Source: Chondromyces crocatus
Lineage (GTDB): Bacteria; Myxococcota_A; Polyangia; Polyangiales; Polyangiaceae
DNA: 64,000 bases
Assembly (NCBI RefSeq): GCF_001189295.1
Contig: NZ_CP012159.1
Location: 4,294,525-4,358,524 of the forward strand
Reading direction: 5' to 3'
This document shows, piece after piece, positions 26,589 through 36,400 of the stretch. Below the pieces are notes generated by a model, which saw only the letters and a list, made by a program, of their open reading frames with translations, did no database searches and was not told the DNA's origin. The position numbers and the translations under genes are program-made. Positions within the stretch are counted from its first letter, which is position 1, and each line of letters begins with the position of its first letter.

Positions 26589-27758
26589 TCAGGGGGACTG
26601 GCGGCAACAGAGCTTGGCAGGGTCCGTGGGCGCGACCGCGCCGCTGCCCTGGCCGCCGGTGCAGGTGACGTCGCCCGTCACGGTGGCGGCCTCGGAGCGG
26701 AAGGAAAAGGATTGGCCGAGAATCGACGTGATGTCGACACACTGATTGCTGTCGATGGTGATGGAGGAGCCGTTGCAGTTGGAGAAATCGTAGGCGCGGA
26801 ACCCGCCACCGATGCACCCGAGCGCGCCGAGGTCACAGCCGCAGGCAGCGCATGCGCGTGTGTCGACGCCGGTCTCGAAGATCTGTTGTTCGAGATCGGT
26901 CCACCCCGCTGGGCAAGCCTCGTTTCCTGGCTTGAGCACGCAGGCCAGGTCCCCGAAGGCGGGGTCGTCATTCGTCCTGGGGAGGCACTCATGGCCGTCA
27001 TCGCAGTGGCCACCATCGCGTGACGTGCCCGTACAGACGCGGATCACCTGGGCCCACGGCGAGGTTTGGAGCTGGCCACCGTCGGGCGCTGCGCTGCATT
27101 CTCCTCGGCGGCGGAGCGATGCGCCGTCCGTGATTCGGCACGACACGCTGTTCGGAACGCCGGTGATGAAGGACTCGCAGACGTTTCCTCGGTAATTGGG
27201 CCGCTCCGACGTGGGATTGCCGCTGCAGTCCGTGTTCGAGCTGGTTGACGAGTGGCAGCTGAGTGTGGGGGCGAAGCACTCGGCTTCATCGCGGTTCCAG
27301 GCGCAGCCGTCGCAGCTGCTGCACACGGCCTCGGTGGCGGGGCCGGCGAAGTAGTCGTGGGCTTCGGTGCCACCGGGACAGGCTGGAAGCGTGCTCGCCA
27401 TCGCATGGTCGACGATGGCGACGCGGACGTTACGCGACCATCCAGAGGGCGCCGCGGGTACACACTCGTAATCGGCCGGCGAGCAGTCCTCGATGTCCTC
27501 GCAGTCGATCAGCCCGTCACCATCATTGTCGAGGCCATCCGTGCAGTCTTCGCTGGACGGGGAGCCTGTCCCTCCTGCACCCCCGCTGGTGCCTCCTGCA
27601 CCCCCGCTGGTGCCTCCTGCACCCCCGCTGGTCTCCGCGGAGCTGGTCTCCACCTGGAACCCATCCAGGCCAGTGAGCTGCGCGCAACTCACCACGAGGG
27701 CCGTGGCGAAGAGTAATCCACCAGCACCGAAACTTGCTTGCGAGGAGGATCGAGCCAT
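26589..27758 (-). CDS. Cysteine-rich lipoprotein, tandem paralogue 1
   Basis: 389 residues. The lipid cysteine is residue 25 (LVVSC), followed by AQLTGLDGFQVE, a Gly-Gly-Thr-Ser linker, and an EF-hand-like metal-binding segment D-G-L-D-N-D-G-D-G-L-I-D-C of the kind found in MopE-type proteins. A body of about 280 residues with some 20 cysteines (CDGCAWNRDEAEC, SCRITDGASLRRRGEC, CACGCDLGALGC) ends AKLCCRQSP. No enzyme family recognised; inferred surface lipoprotein stabilised by disulfides and Ca2+. It is the last of five same-strand paralogues. There is no ribosome site; TACTCC lies 7 bases before the ATG. Confidence 0.88.
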   Translation of the reverse strand: MARSSSQASFGAGGLLFATALVVSCAQLTGLDGFQVETSSAETSGGAGGTSGGAGGTSGGAGGTGSPSSEDCTDGLDNDGDGLIDCEDIEDCSPADYECVPAAPSGWSRNVRVAIVDHAMASTLPACPGGTEAHDYFAGPATEAVCSSCDGCAWNRDEAECFAPTLSCHSSTSSNTDCSGNPTSERPNYRGNVCESFITGVPNSVSCRITDGASLRRRGECSAAPDGGQLQTSPWAQVIRVCTGTSRDGGHCDDGHECLPRTNDDPAFGDLACVLKPGNEACPAGWTDLEQQIFETGVDTRACAACGCDLGALGCIGGGFRAYDFSNCNGSSITIDSNQCVDITSILGQSFSFRSEAATVTGDVTCTGGQGSGAVAPTDPAKLCCRQSP

Positions 27759-27765
27759 GTGTCAT

Positions 27766-27771
27766 GGAGTA
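27766..27771 (-). promoter_or_regulatory. Possible -10 hexamer (TACTCC) of paralogue 1
   Basis: It ends 7 bases before the start codon; TTGCCA lies 18 bases further upstream on the minus strand. Same layout as the hexamers before paralogues 3, 4 and 5. Confidence 0.4.
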
Positions 27772-27931
27772 CATGCTCGGCGCCTGGGCTGGCAACCTGG
27801 CCGCCAGCATCGAAGGACGCTTCCAGCGGCCGGAGCGCTCTCCTCGGAAGAGTTCATGCGCATCGGAGGAACTCACGCGAGCGGTCCAGATCGAGGTGCG
27901 CGAGCATCATCGACGCGTGGACGCAGCCGAT

Positions 27932-29071
27932 TCAGTCGCTCGCGCGGCCCATCGACAGGCAGCAGAGCTTGGCAGGGCCCTCGGGGATCACGGCGCCGCT
28001 GCCCTCGCCGCCGGTGCAGGTGACGTCACCCGTCACGGTGGCGGCCTCGGTGCGGAAGGCGAAATTCTGGCCGAGCAGCGGCGTGATGTCGACGCACTGG
28101 GTGCTGTCGATGGTGACGTACGTGCCGCTGCATCCGGCCAGATCGTAGGCGAGGAACCCGCCACCGGTGCATCCGAGCGCGTCGAGGTCACAGCCGCAGG
28201 GAGCACAGGTGCGCGTGTCGACGCCGGTCTCGAAGAGCTGTCGCTCGAGATCGGTCCAGCCCGCTGGGCACGCGTCGTATCCAGGCTGGAGCACGCAGGC
28301 CCAGCCCTCGAACGCGGCGTCGTCGTTCGACCTGGGGAGGCACTGCCCGCCGTCGTCGCAGTGGCCACCGAGGCGTGGCGCGCCGATGCAGACGCGGGTC
28401 ACCTGGCTCCATGGAGAGGTCTGGAGCTGGCCACCGTCGGGCGCGGCGTCGCAGGTCCCTCGGGTGCGCAGGGTGGCAGGTTGCGTGAGGCGGCACGAGG
28501 CGCTGTTCGGGATGCTGGAGGTGAGCGACTCGCAGGTGCCACCGAGGCGATCGGCGCGCTCGGAGGTGGGGTTGCCGTTGCAGGTCGTGTTCCCGTTGCC
28601 CGACGAGTGGCACGCGAGCGTGGGGGCGAAGCACGCGGCGGTGGCGCGGTCCCAGGTGCAGCCGTCGCAGGGCGTGCACTCGGCCTCGATGGCGGGGCCG
28701 GCGAAGTAGTCGAAGGTCTCGGTTCCGGCAGGACACGGCGGCAGTGTGTCGGCTGCCGCGTGGTCGACGATGGCGACGCGGACGTCACCCGTCCACCCGG
28801 GGGGCGTCGCCGGCACACAGACGTGATCGGTGGGAGCGCAGTCCTCGACGTCGGCGCAATCGATCAGGCCGTCGTCGTCATTGTCGAGGCCATCGGTGCA
28901 GTCTTCGCCGGAGGAGGGCCCCATCCCTCCGGAGCCCACGGTGGTCCCGGAGGAGCCGCTCCCCACCTCGAACCCATCCAGGCCGGTGAGCTGGGCGCAG
29001 CTCACCAGGAGGGTCGTGGCCAGGGTCAGTCCACTGGCGCCGAGTCTTGCTTGCCGACGGGATCGGGCCAT
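27932..29071 (-). CDS. Cysteine-rich lipoprotein, tandem paralogue 2
   Basis: 379 residues. Lipid cysteine at 25 (LLVSC), again followed by AQLTGLDGF; a short Ser/Gly linker; the D-G-L-D-N-D-D-D-G-L-I-D-C metal-binding segment; then a body colinear with paralogue 1 (CDGCTWDRATAAC, CAPCGCDLDALGC, end AKLCCLSMG). It shares N-terminus type and body type with paralogue 1 but is more diverged in the middle. The equivalent of the -10 hexamer upstream reads CACCTC, lacking the expected T, so it may depend on transcription from further upstream. Confidence 0.87.
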   Translation of the reverse strand: MARSRRQARLGASGLTLATTLLVSCAQLTGLDGFEVGSGSSGTTVGSGGMGPSSGEDCTDGLDNDDDGLIDCADVEDCAPTDHVCVPATPPGWTGDVRVAIVDHAAADTLPPCPAGTETFDYFAGPAIEAECTPCDGCTWDRATAACFAPTLACHSSGNGNTTCNGNPTSERADRLGGTCESLTSSIPNSASCRLTQPATLRTRGTCDAAPDGGQLQTSPWSQVTRVCIGAPRLGGHCDDGGQCLPRSNDDAAFEGWACVLQPGYDACPAGWTDLERQLFETGVDTRTCAPCGCDLDALGCTGGGFLAYDLAGCSGTYVTIDSTQCVDITPLLGQNFAFRTEAATVTGDVTCTGGEGSGAVIPEGPAKLCCLSMGRASD

Positions 29072-29207
29072 GGGTCATGAGGTGCGGGCACGGTGTCTCT
29101 GGAGGCAGTCCGGCGACCGGTCGTCGAGCGATGCATTCGGCGTTCCGAGGCTCCCCTCGGGCGACTCCTGCGAGCGGTTCAGAGCGAGGTGGGTGGTGAC
29201 GGTCGGC

Positions 29208-30350
29208 TCAGTTGCCGCCCGTCGACCGACAGCAGAGTTTGGCAGGGCCCGTGGGCGTGACCGCACCGCTGCCCTGGCCGCCGGTGCAGGCGACGTCACC
29301 GGTCACGGTGGCGGCCATGGCGCGGAAGGAGAAGGACTGGCCGAGAACCGGCGTGATGTCGACGCACTGGTTGCTGTCGATGGTGATGGAGGAGCCGTTG
29401 CAGTTGGAGAAATCGTGGGCGCGGAACCCTCCACCGTCGCACCCGAGCGCGCCGAGGTCGCAGCCGCAGGCGGCACAAGTGCGCGTGTCGTCGCCGCTCT
29501 GGAAGATCTGTTGTTCGAGATCGGTCCACCCCGCAGGGCAAGCCTCGTCTCCTGGCGTGAGCACGCAAGCCAGACCTCCGAACGCGGGGTCGTCATTCGT
29601 TTTGGGGAGGCACTGGCGGCCGTCATCGCAGTGGCCGCCCTCGCGTGGAGCGCCCGTACAGACGCGGATCGCCTGGGCCCACGGCGCGTTCTGGAGCTGG
29701 CCGCCGTCGGGCGCTGCGGTGCATTCCCCGCGGCGGCGGAGCGACGCGCCGCTCGTGATGCGGCACGAGACACTGTTCGGGACGCCGGTGATGAAGGACT
29801 CGCAGACGTTGCCGCGGTAATTGGGCCGAGCCGACGTGGGAGCGCCGCTGCAGTTCGTGTTCGAGCTGTTGGACGAGTAGCAGCTGAGCGTGGGCGCGTA
29901 GCACTCGGCGTCGTCGCGGTTCCAGGTGCAGCCGTCGCAGTTGCTGCACGCGGCTTCGGTGGCGGGGCCCGCGAAGTAGTCGGACGTCTCGGTGCCCTCA
30001 GGACATGCCGGGAGCGTGTCCGCAGCCGCGAAGTCGACGATGGCGACGCGGACGTTACCCGTCCATCCGGCGGGGACTGCGGGCGCGCACTCGTAGCTGG
30101 CGGGGGCGCAGTCCTCGACGTCGGCGCAGTCGATCAAGCCGTCGCCGTCGTTGTCGATGCCGTCGAGGCAGTCCTCGGTGCCGGGGTTCGTCTGCCCTCC
30201 CTGGCCGCCGATGCCGCCCGTGGGCTGGCTCAAGGTGCCCTCGGTGTCGAGGACGCAGGAGACGGGTACGAGTCCGATCGCTGCCATCCCACAGAGGGCG
30301 AAGAAGAACGTCGTCCTGGAGCGCTGGGGGGCGCGCAATCGTTCACTCAT
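29208..30350 (-). CDS. Cysteine-rich lipoprotein, tandem paralogue 3
   Basis: 380 residues. The lipid cysteine is at 32 (LVPVSC), followed by VLDTEGTLSQ, unlike paralogues 1 and 2, then a Gly linker and the D-G-I-D-N-D-G-D-G-L-I-D-C segment. Its body is nearly the same as that of paralogue 1 (RPNYRGNVCESFITGVPNS, GGFRAHDFSNCNGSSIT), ending AKLCCRSTGGN. So it combines the N-terminus of paralogue 5 with the body of paralogue 1. TACCCT lies 7 bases before the ATG and there is no ribosome site. Confidence 0.88.
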   Translation of the reverse strand: MSERLRAPQRSRTTFFFALCGMAAIGLVPVSCVLDTEGTLSQPTGGIGGQGGQTNPGTEDCLDGIDNDGDGLIDCADVEDCAPASYECAPAVPAGWTGNVRVAIVDFAAADTLPACPEGTETSDYFAGPATEAACSNCDGCTWNRDDAECYAPTLSCYSSNSSNTNCSGAPTSARPNYRGNVCESFITGVPNSVSCRITSGASLRRRGECTAAPDGGQLQNAPWAQAIRVCTGAPREGGHCDDGRQCLPKTNDDPAFGGLACVLTPGDEACPAGWTDLEQQIFQSGDDTRTCAACGCDLGALGCDGGGFRAHDFSNCNGSSITIDSNQCVDITPVLGQSFSFRAMAATVTGDVACTGGQGSGAVTPTGPAKLCCRSTGGN

Positions 30351-30357
30351 CCCGTGC

Positions 30358-30363
30358 AGGGTA
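30358..30363 (-). promoter_or_regulatory. Possible -10 hexamer (TACCCT) of paralogue 3
   Basis: On the minus strand TACCCT ends 7 bases before the ATG at 30350, matching the spacing seen before paralogues 1, 4 and 5. Confidence 0.4.
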
Positions 30364-30415
30364 GGCGGCTCAAGTGGAACCTGCCAGGGCCAGGAAGTGC
30401 AAGACCATGGAGATT

Positions 30416-30545
30416 TCAGCCTGGAAGTGAAGCTATCTGCCGACAGCAGAGCGTCACGGGGTTCCTGGTCGTCCTGGTACTCTGGTTCTCACGGCCGGTG
30501 TCGTGGATGCCAACGGAGCAGACGGTGGCGCGTCGTGCGGGGAGA
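30416..30545 (-). pseudogene. Relic of a sixth cysteine-rich lipoprotein gene (3' end)
   Basis: In the 447-base gap between paralogues 3 and 4, the minus strand reads ...RNPVTLCCRQIASLPG and a stop. It matches the C-terminus of paralogue 4 (TEGPTKLCCRQVASLRR) residue for residue around LCCRQxASL. DNA similarity to the 3' end of paralogue 4 continues, with small insertions and deletions, for roughly 100 bases and then fades. No start, signal peptide or metal-binding segment is left. The remaining gap to 30797 shows nothing I can identify. Confidence 0.65.
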
Positions 30546-30797
30546 CGGTGGCGCAAGCGAAGGTTGGTGACGCGGGAGACATGCCGGCACCCTCGCATCT
30601 GTTGGAAGCCGCACAGGTGTGGCGTCGAAGGGCGAGGTCGGCTCTGGCGTCGGGTGGGCATGCGCAGGGACTGCACACGCGAGGCCTCGCCGGCGAGGAA
30701 GGCTTCCTCTGCCATGAAGGTGCGACTGCCATGAAGGTACGACCCGATGACAGCAGCGCTTGGCCCGGTCAGGTGCGAGTGCCGTCGTGCGGCGCGG

Positions 30798-31973
30798 TCA
30801 GCGGCGAAGAGAGGCCACCTGCCGGCAGCAGAGCTTCGTCGGGCCCTCGGTCACGACGGCCCCCTGGCCTTCGCCGCCAGTGCAGGTGACGTTGCCAGAC
30901 AAGGTGCCCGGCGTGCCGCGGAAGCCGAGCGAGTCCCAGTCGCGGAGATCGGTGATGTTGGTGCAGCCAGAGGAGGACACGCTCCTGTTGTCGCCGGTGC
31001 AGTCGAGGTTGTCGTAGGCCTGCACGTTGCCACCCGTGCAGGTGATCGCGTCGAGGTTGCAGCCACACGCGGCGCAGCTCCGCCCGTCCTCACCGCTGAC
31101 GTAGAGCTGCAGGTCGATGGTGGTCCAACCGGGTTCACAGGCGTCGGTGCCTTCCTTGAGGATGCAGGTCGTGGTGTCGTCGATGGCGGGGGTCCCGTCG
31201 ACGACAGGGGGACGCGCGGCGCAGACGTGGTCCGGCTGGGCGCAGCCGAGGCCGGTGGGGAGGCTGCTGGTGCAGGTGCGCACCGTGTGCCTCCAGGGGC
31301 GCGCGTCGACGAGCTGAGCTCCCTCGCTGACGGCGCAGGTGCCGCGGTTGCGTACTCCGGGCGGGGCTGCGAGGCGACACGACAGTGGGTTCGGGGTGTT
31401 GCTCACGTTGGTGCACTGGTCGGTCAGCGTGGCGTAGGTGACGGACGAGGTGCCTGCACTGCAGTTGGCGCTGTTGTAGCAAGTGACGGTGGGCGCGTAG
31501 CAGGAGGCGCCGCTGGTGTCGTGAGAGCATGCGCAGGGGGTGCAGGTGGCATCACTTGGCTCTGCGACGAAGTCGCGCTCCGTGGTGCCCTCGGGGCAGC
31601 CGGGCGGCGCGTCGGTGCTGCCGAAGTCGCCGATCAGCGCGTGGATGTTGCCCGTCCAGCCGTCGGGTGGCGTCGGGATGCAGGCGTAGTCGGCGGGCGC
31701 GCAGTCTTCCACGTCGGCGCAGTCGACGAGGCCATCGAGGTCGTTGTCGATGCCGTCGAGGCAGTTCTCGGGCTCTGGCTGGAGCTGTCCACCGCCTCCG
31801 CCTTCGCCCGCATTGCCACCGGCGCCGCCCGAGCTGATCGAGCCACCTGTGCCCGTACTGCTGGTCGAGATCACCTCGAACTGGTCGAGGCCAGTGAGCA
31901 CCCCGCAGCTTCCTGCAGCGGCGATGATGAGTAAGAGACCAAGCGTGGTGTGCAACAGTCGCCAGGGCGTCAT
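30798..31973 (-). CDS. Cysteine-rich lipoprotein, tandem paralogue 4
   Basis: 391 residues. Lipid cysteine at 23 (AAAGSC), followed by GVLTGLDQFEV, as in paralogues 1 and 2. A Ser/Gly linker leads to QLQPEPENCLDGIDNDLDG, the metal-binding segment. The body is of a second type shared with paralogue 5: CACSHDTSGASCYAPTVTCY, CTSSLPTGLGCAQPDHVC, CAACGCNLDAITCTGGNVQA, ending TKLCCRQVASLRR. Inferred outer-surface lipoprotein. TACGCC lies 7 bases before the ATG. Confidence 0.88.
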   Translation of the reverse strand: MTPWRLLHTTLGLLLIIAAAGSCGVLTGLDQFEVISTSSTGTGGSISSGGAGGNAGEGGGGGQLQPEPENCLDGIDNDLDGLVDCADVEDCAPADYACIPTPPDGWTGNIHALIGDFGSTDAPPGCPEGTTERDFVAEPSDATCTPCACSHDTSGASCYAPTVTCYNSANCSAGTSSVTYATLTDQCTNVSNTPNPLSCRLAAPPGVRNRGTCAVSEGAQLVDARPWRHTVRTCTSSLPTGLGCAQPDHVCAARPPVVDGTPAIDDTTTCILKEGTDACEPGWTTIDLQLYVSGEDGRSCAACGCNLDAITCTGGNVQAYDNLDCTGDNRSVSSSGCTNITDLRDWDSLGFRGTPGTLSGNVTCTGGEGQGAVVTEGPTKLCCRQVASLRR

Positions 31974-31980
31974 GCCATCT

Positions 31981-31986
31981 GGCGTA
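31981..31986 (-). promoter_or_regulatory. Possible -10 hexamer (TACGCC) of paralogue 4
   Basis: Ends 7 bases before the ATG at 31973 on the minus strand; no ribosome site between them. Confidence 0.35.
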
Positions 31987-32091
31987 CCGTGGATGCGTGG
32001 TTTGCAGCAACGGGGCTCGTGCCCGCTCCCTGGCGCGAGGAGCGAGGCAGCTGCGCAGGGCTTCGCAGCGGATGCGAGGCGTTCGGCGTGA

Positions 32092-33288
32092 TCAGTGCGG
32101 AGGGGGCGCGACCTGCTGGCAGCAGAGCTTCGTCGGGCCCTCGGGCGCCACGGCGCCCTGGCCTTCGCCGCCGGTGCAGGCGACGTTGCCCGTCAAGGTG
32201 CCGACCTCGCTGCGGAAGCCGAGGGTGTCCCAGTCGCGGAGATCGGTGATGTTGGTGCAGGTGGGGGTGGAGACGCTCCTGTTGTCGCCGCTGCAATTGT
32301 TGTTGTCGTAGGCTTGCACGTTGCCGCCCGTGCAGGTGATCGCATCGAGGTTGCAGCCACACGCGGTGCAGCTCCGCCCGTCCTCACCGCCGTCGTAGAG
32401 CTGCAGGTCGATGTGGGTCCAGCCGGTGTCACAGGCGTCGGCGCCTTCCTTGAGGATGCAGGTCGTGGTGTCGTCGATGGCAGGGGTCCCGTCGACGACC
32501 GGGGGACGCGCGGCGCAGACGTGGCCCGGCTGGGCGCAGCCGAGGCCGGTGGGGAGGCTGCTGGTGCAGGTGCGCACGGTATGCCTCCAGGGGAGCGCCT
32601 CGACGAGCTGGGCTTCCGTGCCGACGGCGCAGGTGCCGCGGTCGCGAACGCTGGAGGGGGCCACGAGGCGACACGACAGCGGGTTCGGGGTGTTGCTCAC
32701 GCTGCCACACCCGTTGGTCAGCGTGGCGTAGGTGACGGACGATGCGCCTACATTGCAGTTTGCGCTGTTGTAGCAAGTGATGGCGGGCGCGTAGCAGGAG
32801 GCGTTGCTGGTGTCGTGAGAGCACCCGCAGGGGGTGCAGGTAGCGTCACTGGGCTCGGCGACGAAGTCGCGCTCCGCGGTGCCTTCGGGGCAGGCCGGTG
32901 GCGCGTCGGTGCTGTCGAAGTCGCCGATCAGGGCGTGGACGTTGCCCGTCCAGCCGTCGGGGGGAGCCGGGATGCAGGCGTAGTCGGCAGGGGCGCAGTC
33001 GTCGACGTCGGCGCAATCGACGAAGCCGTCGAGATCGTTGTCGATGCCGTCGAGGCAGTTCTCGGGCTCTGGCTGGAGCTGGCCTCCCTGTCCGCCTTCC
33101 CCTCCGCTTCCGCCAGCGCTGGTCGAGCTGCTGGTCGGTCCGTTTCCGGCGCTGCCCGTCGCGCTGGGCAAGGTGCCCTGCGTATCGAGGACGCAGGAGG
33201 CTGCGAGGAGGGTGGTGGAGGCCAGTCCAAGGGCCGTCATCAGCCACGTGATGCCGCTTCGGTGTCGGCGCGCGGAATCCCCAATCAT
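32092..33288 (-). CDS. Cysteine-rich lipoprotein, tandem paralogue 5
   Basis: 398 residues. Lipid cysteine at 32 (LLAASC), followed by VLDTQGTLPS as in paralogue 3, then a Ser/Gly linker and the same QLQPEPENCLDGIDNDLDG segment and body as paralogue 4 (CGCSHDTSNASCYAPAITCY, end TKLCCQQVAPPPH). It is the first gene of the tandem group in the direction of transcription. TATCAT lies 7 bases before the ATG. Confidence 0.88.
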   Translation of the reverse strand: MIGDSARRHRSGITWLMTALGLASTTLLAASCVLDTQGTLPSATGSAGNGPTSSSTSAGGSGGEGGQGGQLQPEPENCLDGIDNDLDGFVDCADVDDCAPADYACIPAPPDGWTGNVHALIGDFDSTDAPPACPEGTAERDFVAEPSDATCTPCGCSHDTSNASCYAPAITCYNSANCNVGASSVTYATLTNGCGSVSNTPNPLSCRLVAPSSVRDRGTCAVGTEAQLVEALPWRHTVRTCTSSLPTGLGCAQPGHVCAARPPVVDGTPAIDDTTTCILKEGADACDTGWTHIDLQLYDGGEDGRSCTACGCNLDAITCTGGNVQAYDNNNCSGDNRSVSTPTCTNITDLRDWDTLGFRSEVGTLTGNVACTGGEGQGAVAPEGPTKLCCQQVAPPPH

Positions 33289-33295
33289 GAGCTGG

Positions 33296-33301
33296 ATGAT
33301 A
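33296..33301 (-). promoter_or_regulatory. Possible -10 hexamer (TATCAT) of paralogue 5
   Basis: The best-matching -10-like hexamer of the group, ending 7 bases before the ATG at 33288. It may be the main promoter of the tandem lipoprotein genes. Confidence 0.45.
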
Positions 33302-33433
33302 GGCGGGCGTCACCGGGAATGGAATGCGGCGGAGCGGCCAGAACGGGAGTGATGAGCCTGGAATAGAGCAGTCGCCGGGTGGCGTTCGTGGGGCGTCGCG
33401 TCCACCTGGTCGCGCTCGAGGAGGCTTCTTTCC

Positions 33434-36400
33434 ATGGTTGATCGGCCCCATTCACGGCCCGCGCAGGCGGCGCGTCGACCCGCACCGCGGCGCAGCGAAC
33501 AGCGATTCGCGGTACGACAGGTAGGCACGACGTCGTGCGGGGAACCTTGCGGGAGAAGTGGACGTTTGCGGCGTCGGTGGTTCTTCGCGGCGAGCTTCCT
33601 GCTGGCGTCGCTGGGACTCGTCGGCGCGGGCGCAAGTTCGTGTGGGGGCGCGGGTTCGGCGATGTCGGGGGGCGCTTCGTCGGGGGAGTCGGCGTCACCG
33701 CTCCTGGTGCGCGAGGTCTCCGTGCCGGAGGGGGAGCTGGTGTTCCCGCCGCCGAGTGCACAGCGCGTGGTGCGTGATCCGCTGGAGGGCGTGCTGGGGG
33801 TGGCGGTGCCCAGGCATGCGCGGGCCGAGGTGGTCGCCGAGTCGCCCGAGGTGACGTTGCCGATGCTCGATCAGAACCGGAAGTTCGTGAGCGTCGGGCA
33901 GAGCTTCCGGATCCGGTTCGATCAGGACATGGAGCTGCCGCCGAAGGTCGGCGGATGGGAGCGCAAGGGGCTGCTCGCAGCGAAGGGGACGCTGCGCTTG
34001 ACGCCCGAGGTGAAGGGCGAGGCGCGGTGGATCAACGCGTTCACGCTGGAGTTCACGGCGGCGGGGCAGTTCGCGGGAGACCAGGACTACGAGGTGGCGC
34101 TGGGGGCGCTGAAGGGGAAGTCGGGACAGGCACTCGCGCCCTGGAGCGCGAGGCTGCGTGTGACGCCGAGCGTGACCCTCGCGGGGAAGGTGCTGGGGTA
34201 TGTGCCGGACCCGGAGACGATCCGCTCCGTCGCGGTGTACCCGTCGGGCGAGACGATCATCGCGCGGTCCCAGGGGATGAGCGTGCTCTACGATCAGCCG
34301 ATCGCGCTCACCGAGGCGCGCAAGGTGATCTCGCTGGTGGGGGAGGACGAGCGTCCGATCCCGCTGGTGTTCGATCGGCCGCGCGGGAGGACGTTCCAGG
34401 GGGTGGAGGTGGATCCGCGGCTGGTGGTGCTGGCGCGGCCCGCGGCGCCGCTGCGGGCGGGGCAGAAGGTGACGCTGCGGGTGCGGGACGGGGGGACCGT
34501 CGGCGGGGTGAAGACGGCAGCAGAGACGCGGACGATGTCGGTGGCCGAGCCGCTCGCGCTGAAGTCGCCGATGTGCGGGAGCCGGTGGGACGAAGAAGCG
34601 TGCGTCGCGGAGGACGGGCAGCTCTGGGTGGACACCCAGGGGATCCATCTCCAGTTCAACCACGCCATCGCGCTGTCCGAGCGGGCGTTGCGGGGCCTGA
34701 TCTCGGTGACGCCGCCGGTGCGCAACCTGTCGATCCAGAACGTGAGCTGGATGAACATGGTGTCGATCGGCGGTGGGTTCGAGGCGTCGAGGTCGTATCG
34801 GATCGTCGTGTCGGGGCTCGTGGACGACTACGGTGGGCGCATCGCGCAGCCCATCCAGCTCGCGGTGCGCAGGCGGCCGCTGGGGGCGAGCGCGACCCTG
34901 CCGGAGGGGCTGCTCGTGCTCGATCCGGCGATGTCGAAGCAGTTCCCGCTGACGACGCGGAACGTGCTGGAGGCGGAGCTGTGGGCCTGGCCGATCGCCT
35001 CGGGGGACGCGGAGGCCTTCGAGGCGGCGCGTACGCAAGCGCGGACGCACAAGGTGCCTGACGGCGCGCCGCCGGTGCGGGTGCCAGTGTCGATCAAGGA
35101 GGCGAAGGCGGATGCGCTGGTGACGAGCGTGGTGGATCTGCAGAAGGCGTTGCCCGCCGGGGGAAGCTTTCTGACGACGGTGCGGGCGACGAAGTTCGCG
35201 CCGGGCGCCGAGCCGATGAAGTTCCCGCGCGGGAGCGAGGCGGAGCGGCCGAGCGTGGCGCTCCTCCAGCCGGCGAGGGAAGGGTCGCTCGCGGTGCATG
35301 CGCGTTCGCTCGATGGGTCGACGCTGGTCCACGTGTCGAGGCTTCTGGGCGGGGAGCCGGTCGCTCAGGCGAGCGTGCGGTTCGAGGGGAAGGAGGGGCC
35401 GGCGGTGACGACGGACGCGCAAGGGATCGCGCTGCTCGGGGCGGGGTCGGGGCAGGTGCGCGTGGAGAAGGACGGGGTGATCTCGTTCCTGTCCCTCGAT
35501 GAGGGCGGGGTGAGCGCGAAGCACCTGTTCCCGGAGATGGCGGGCGGCAACGCGGGGAGCCGCGATGACGACGAGGAAGGTGAGGGCGAGGGCGACGCTG
35601 CGGTGTCGAGCGCGGAGCGGGCGCTGCTGCTGACGGATCGAGGGATCTACCGGCCTGGTGCGACGGTGTGGCTGAAGGGGAGTCTGCGCCGGCCCGAGGG
35701 GGATCGGCTGGTGCCAGTGGCCGGCTCGGAGGTGGAGCTGCGGGTGGTGGGGCCGACGGGGGAGGAGGTGCACCGGGCGCGGCACACGACGAACGAGCTG
35801 GGGAGCGTGGCGACGCGGGTGGACCTTCCGGCCGACAGCAAGGTGGGTCCGCACCAGGTGCTGCTGGGCGCGGCGGGCGCAGGGGGGGAGAGCGCGCCGC
35901 TGGCGTCGACGATGGTGCAGGTGGCGGAGTTCGAGGCGCCGCGGTTCGCGGTGGACGTGGACGCTGCCGAGACGCCGGTGGGGCTGCGGGCGACGGTGCG
36001 GGGGCGCTACCTGTTCGGCGCGGCGATGGATGGAGGCCGGGTGAGCTGGACGCTGAAGCGGGAGGCGGCGGCGTTCCCGGACGGGCCGCTGACCGAGGCG
36101 GGGCTCGTGTTCAGGCGGTCGCGGTCGTGGTGGGAGGATCGCGACGGAGAGGCGCGGTGGAGTCGGGCAGGGGACGGGACGCTGGGGCCGGACGGGACGG
36201 TGGTCGTCGAGCAGGCGCTGTCGATGGCCGGGGTCGAGGGGCCGCAGGCGTTCGTGCTGGAGGCGGACGTGACGGACAGCTCGAACCGTCACATCGCGAA
36301 CCGGAGCCGGGTGGTGAAGCACCCGGTGGCGCGCTACGCGGGGCTGCGGTTGCCGTCGTCGTGGGTCGGGGTGGGTGAGGCGATCCCGGTGGAGCTGGGG

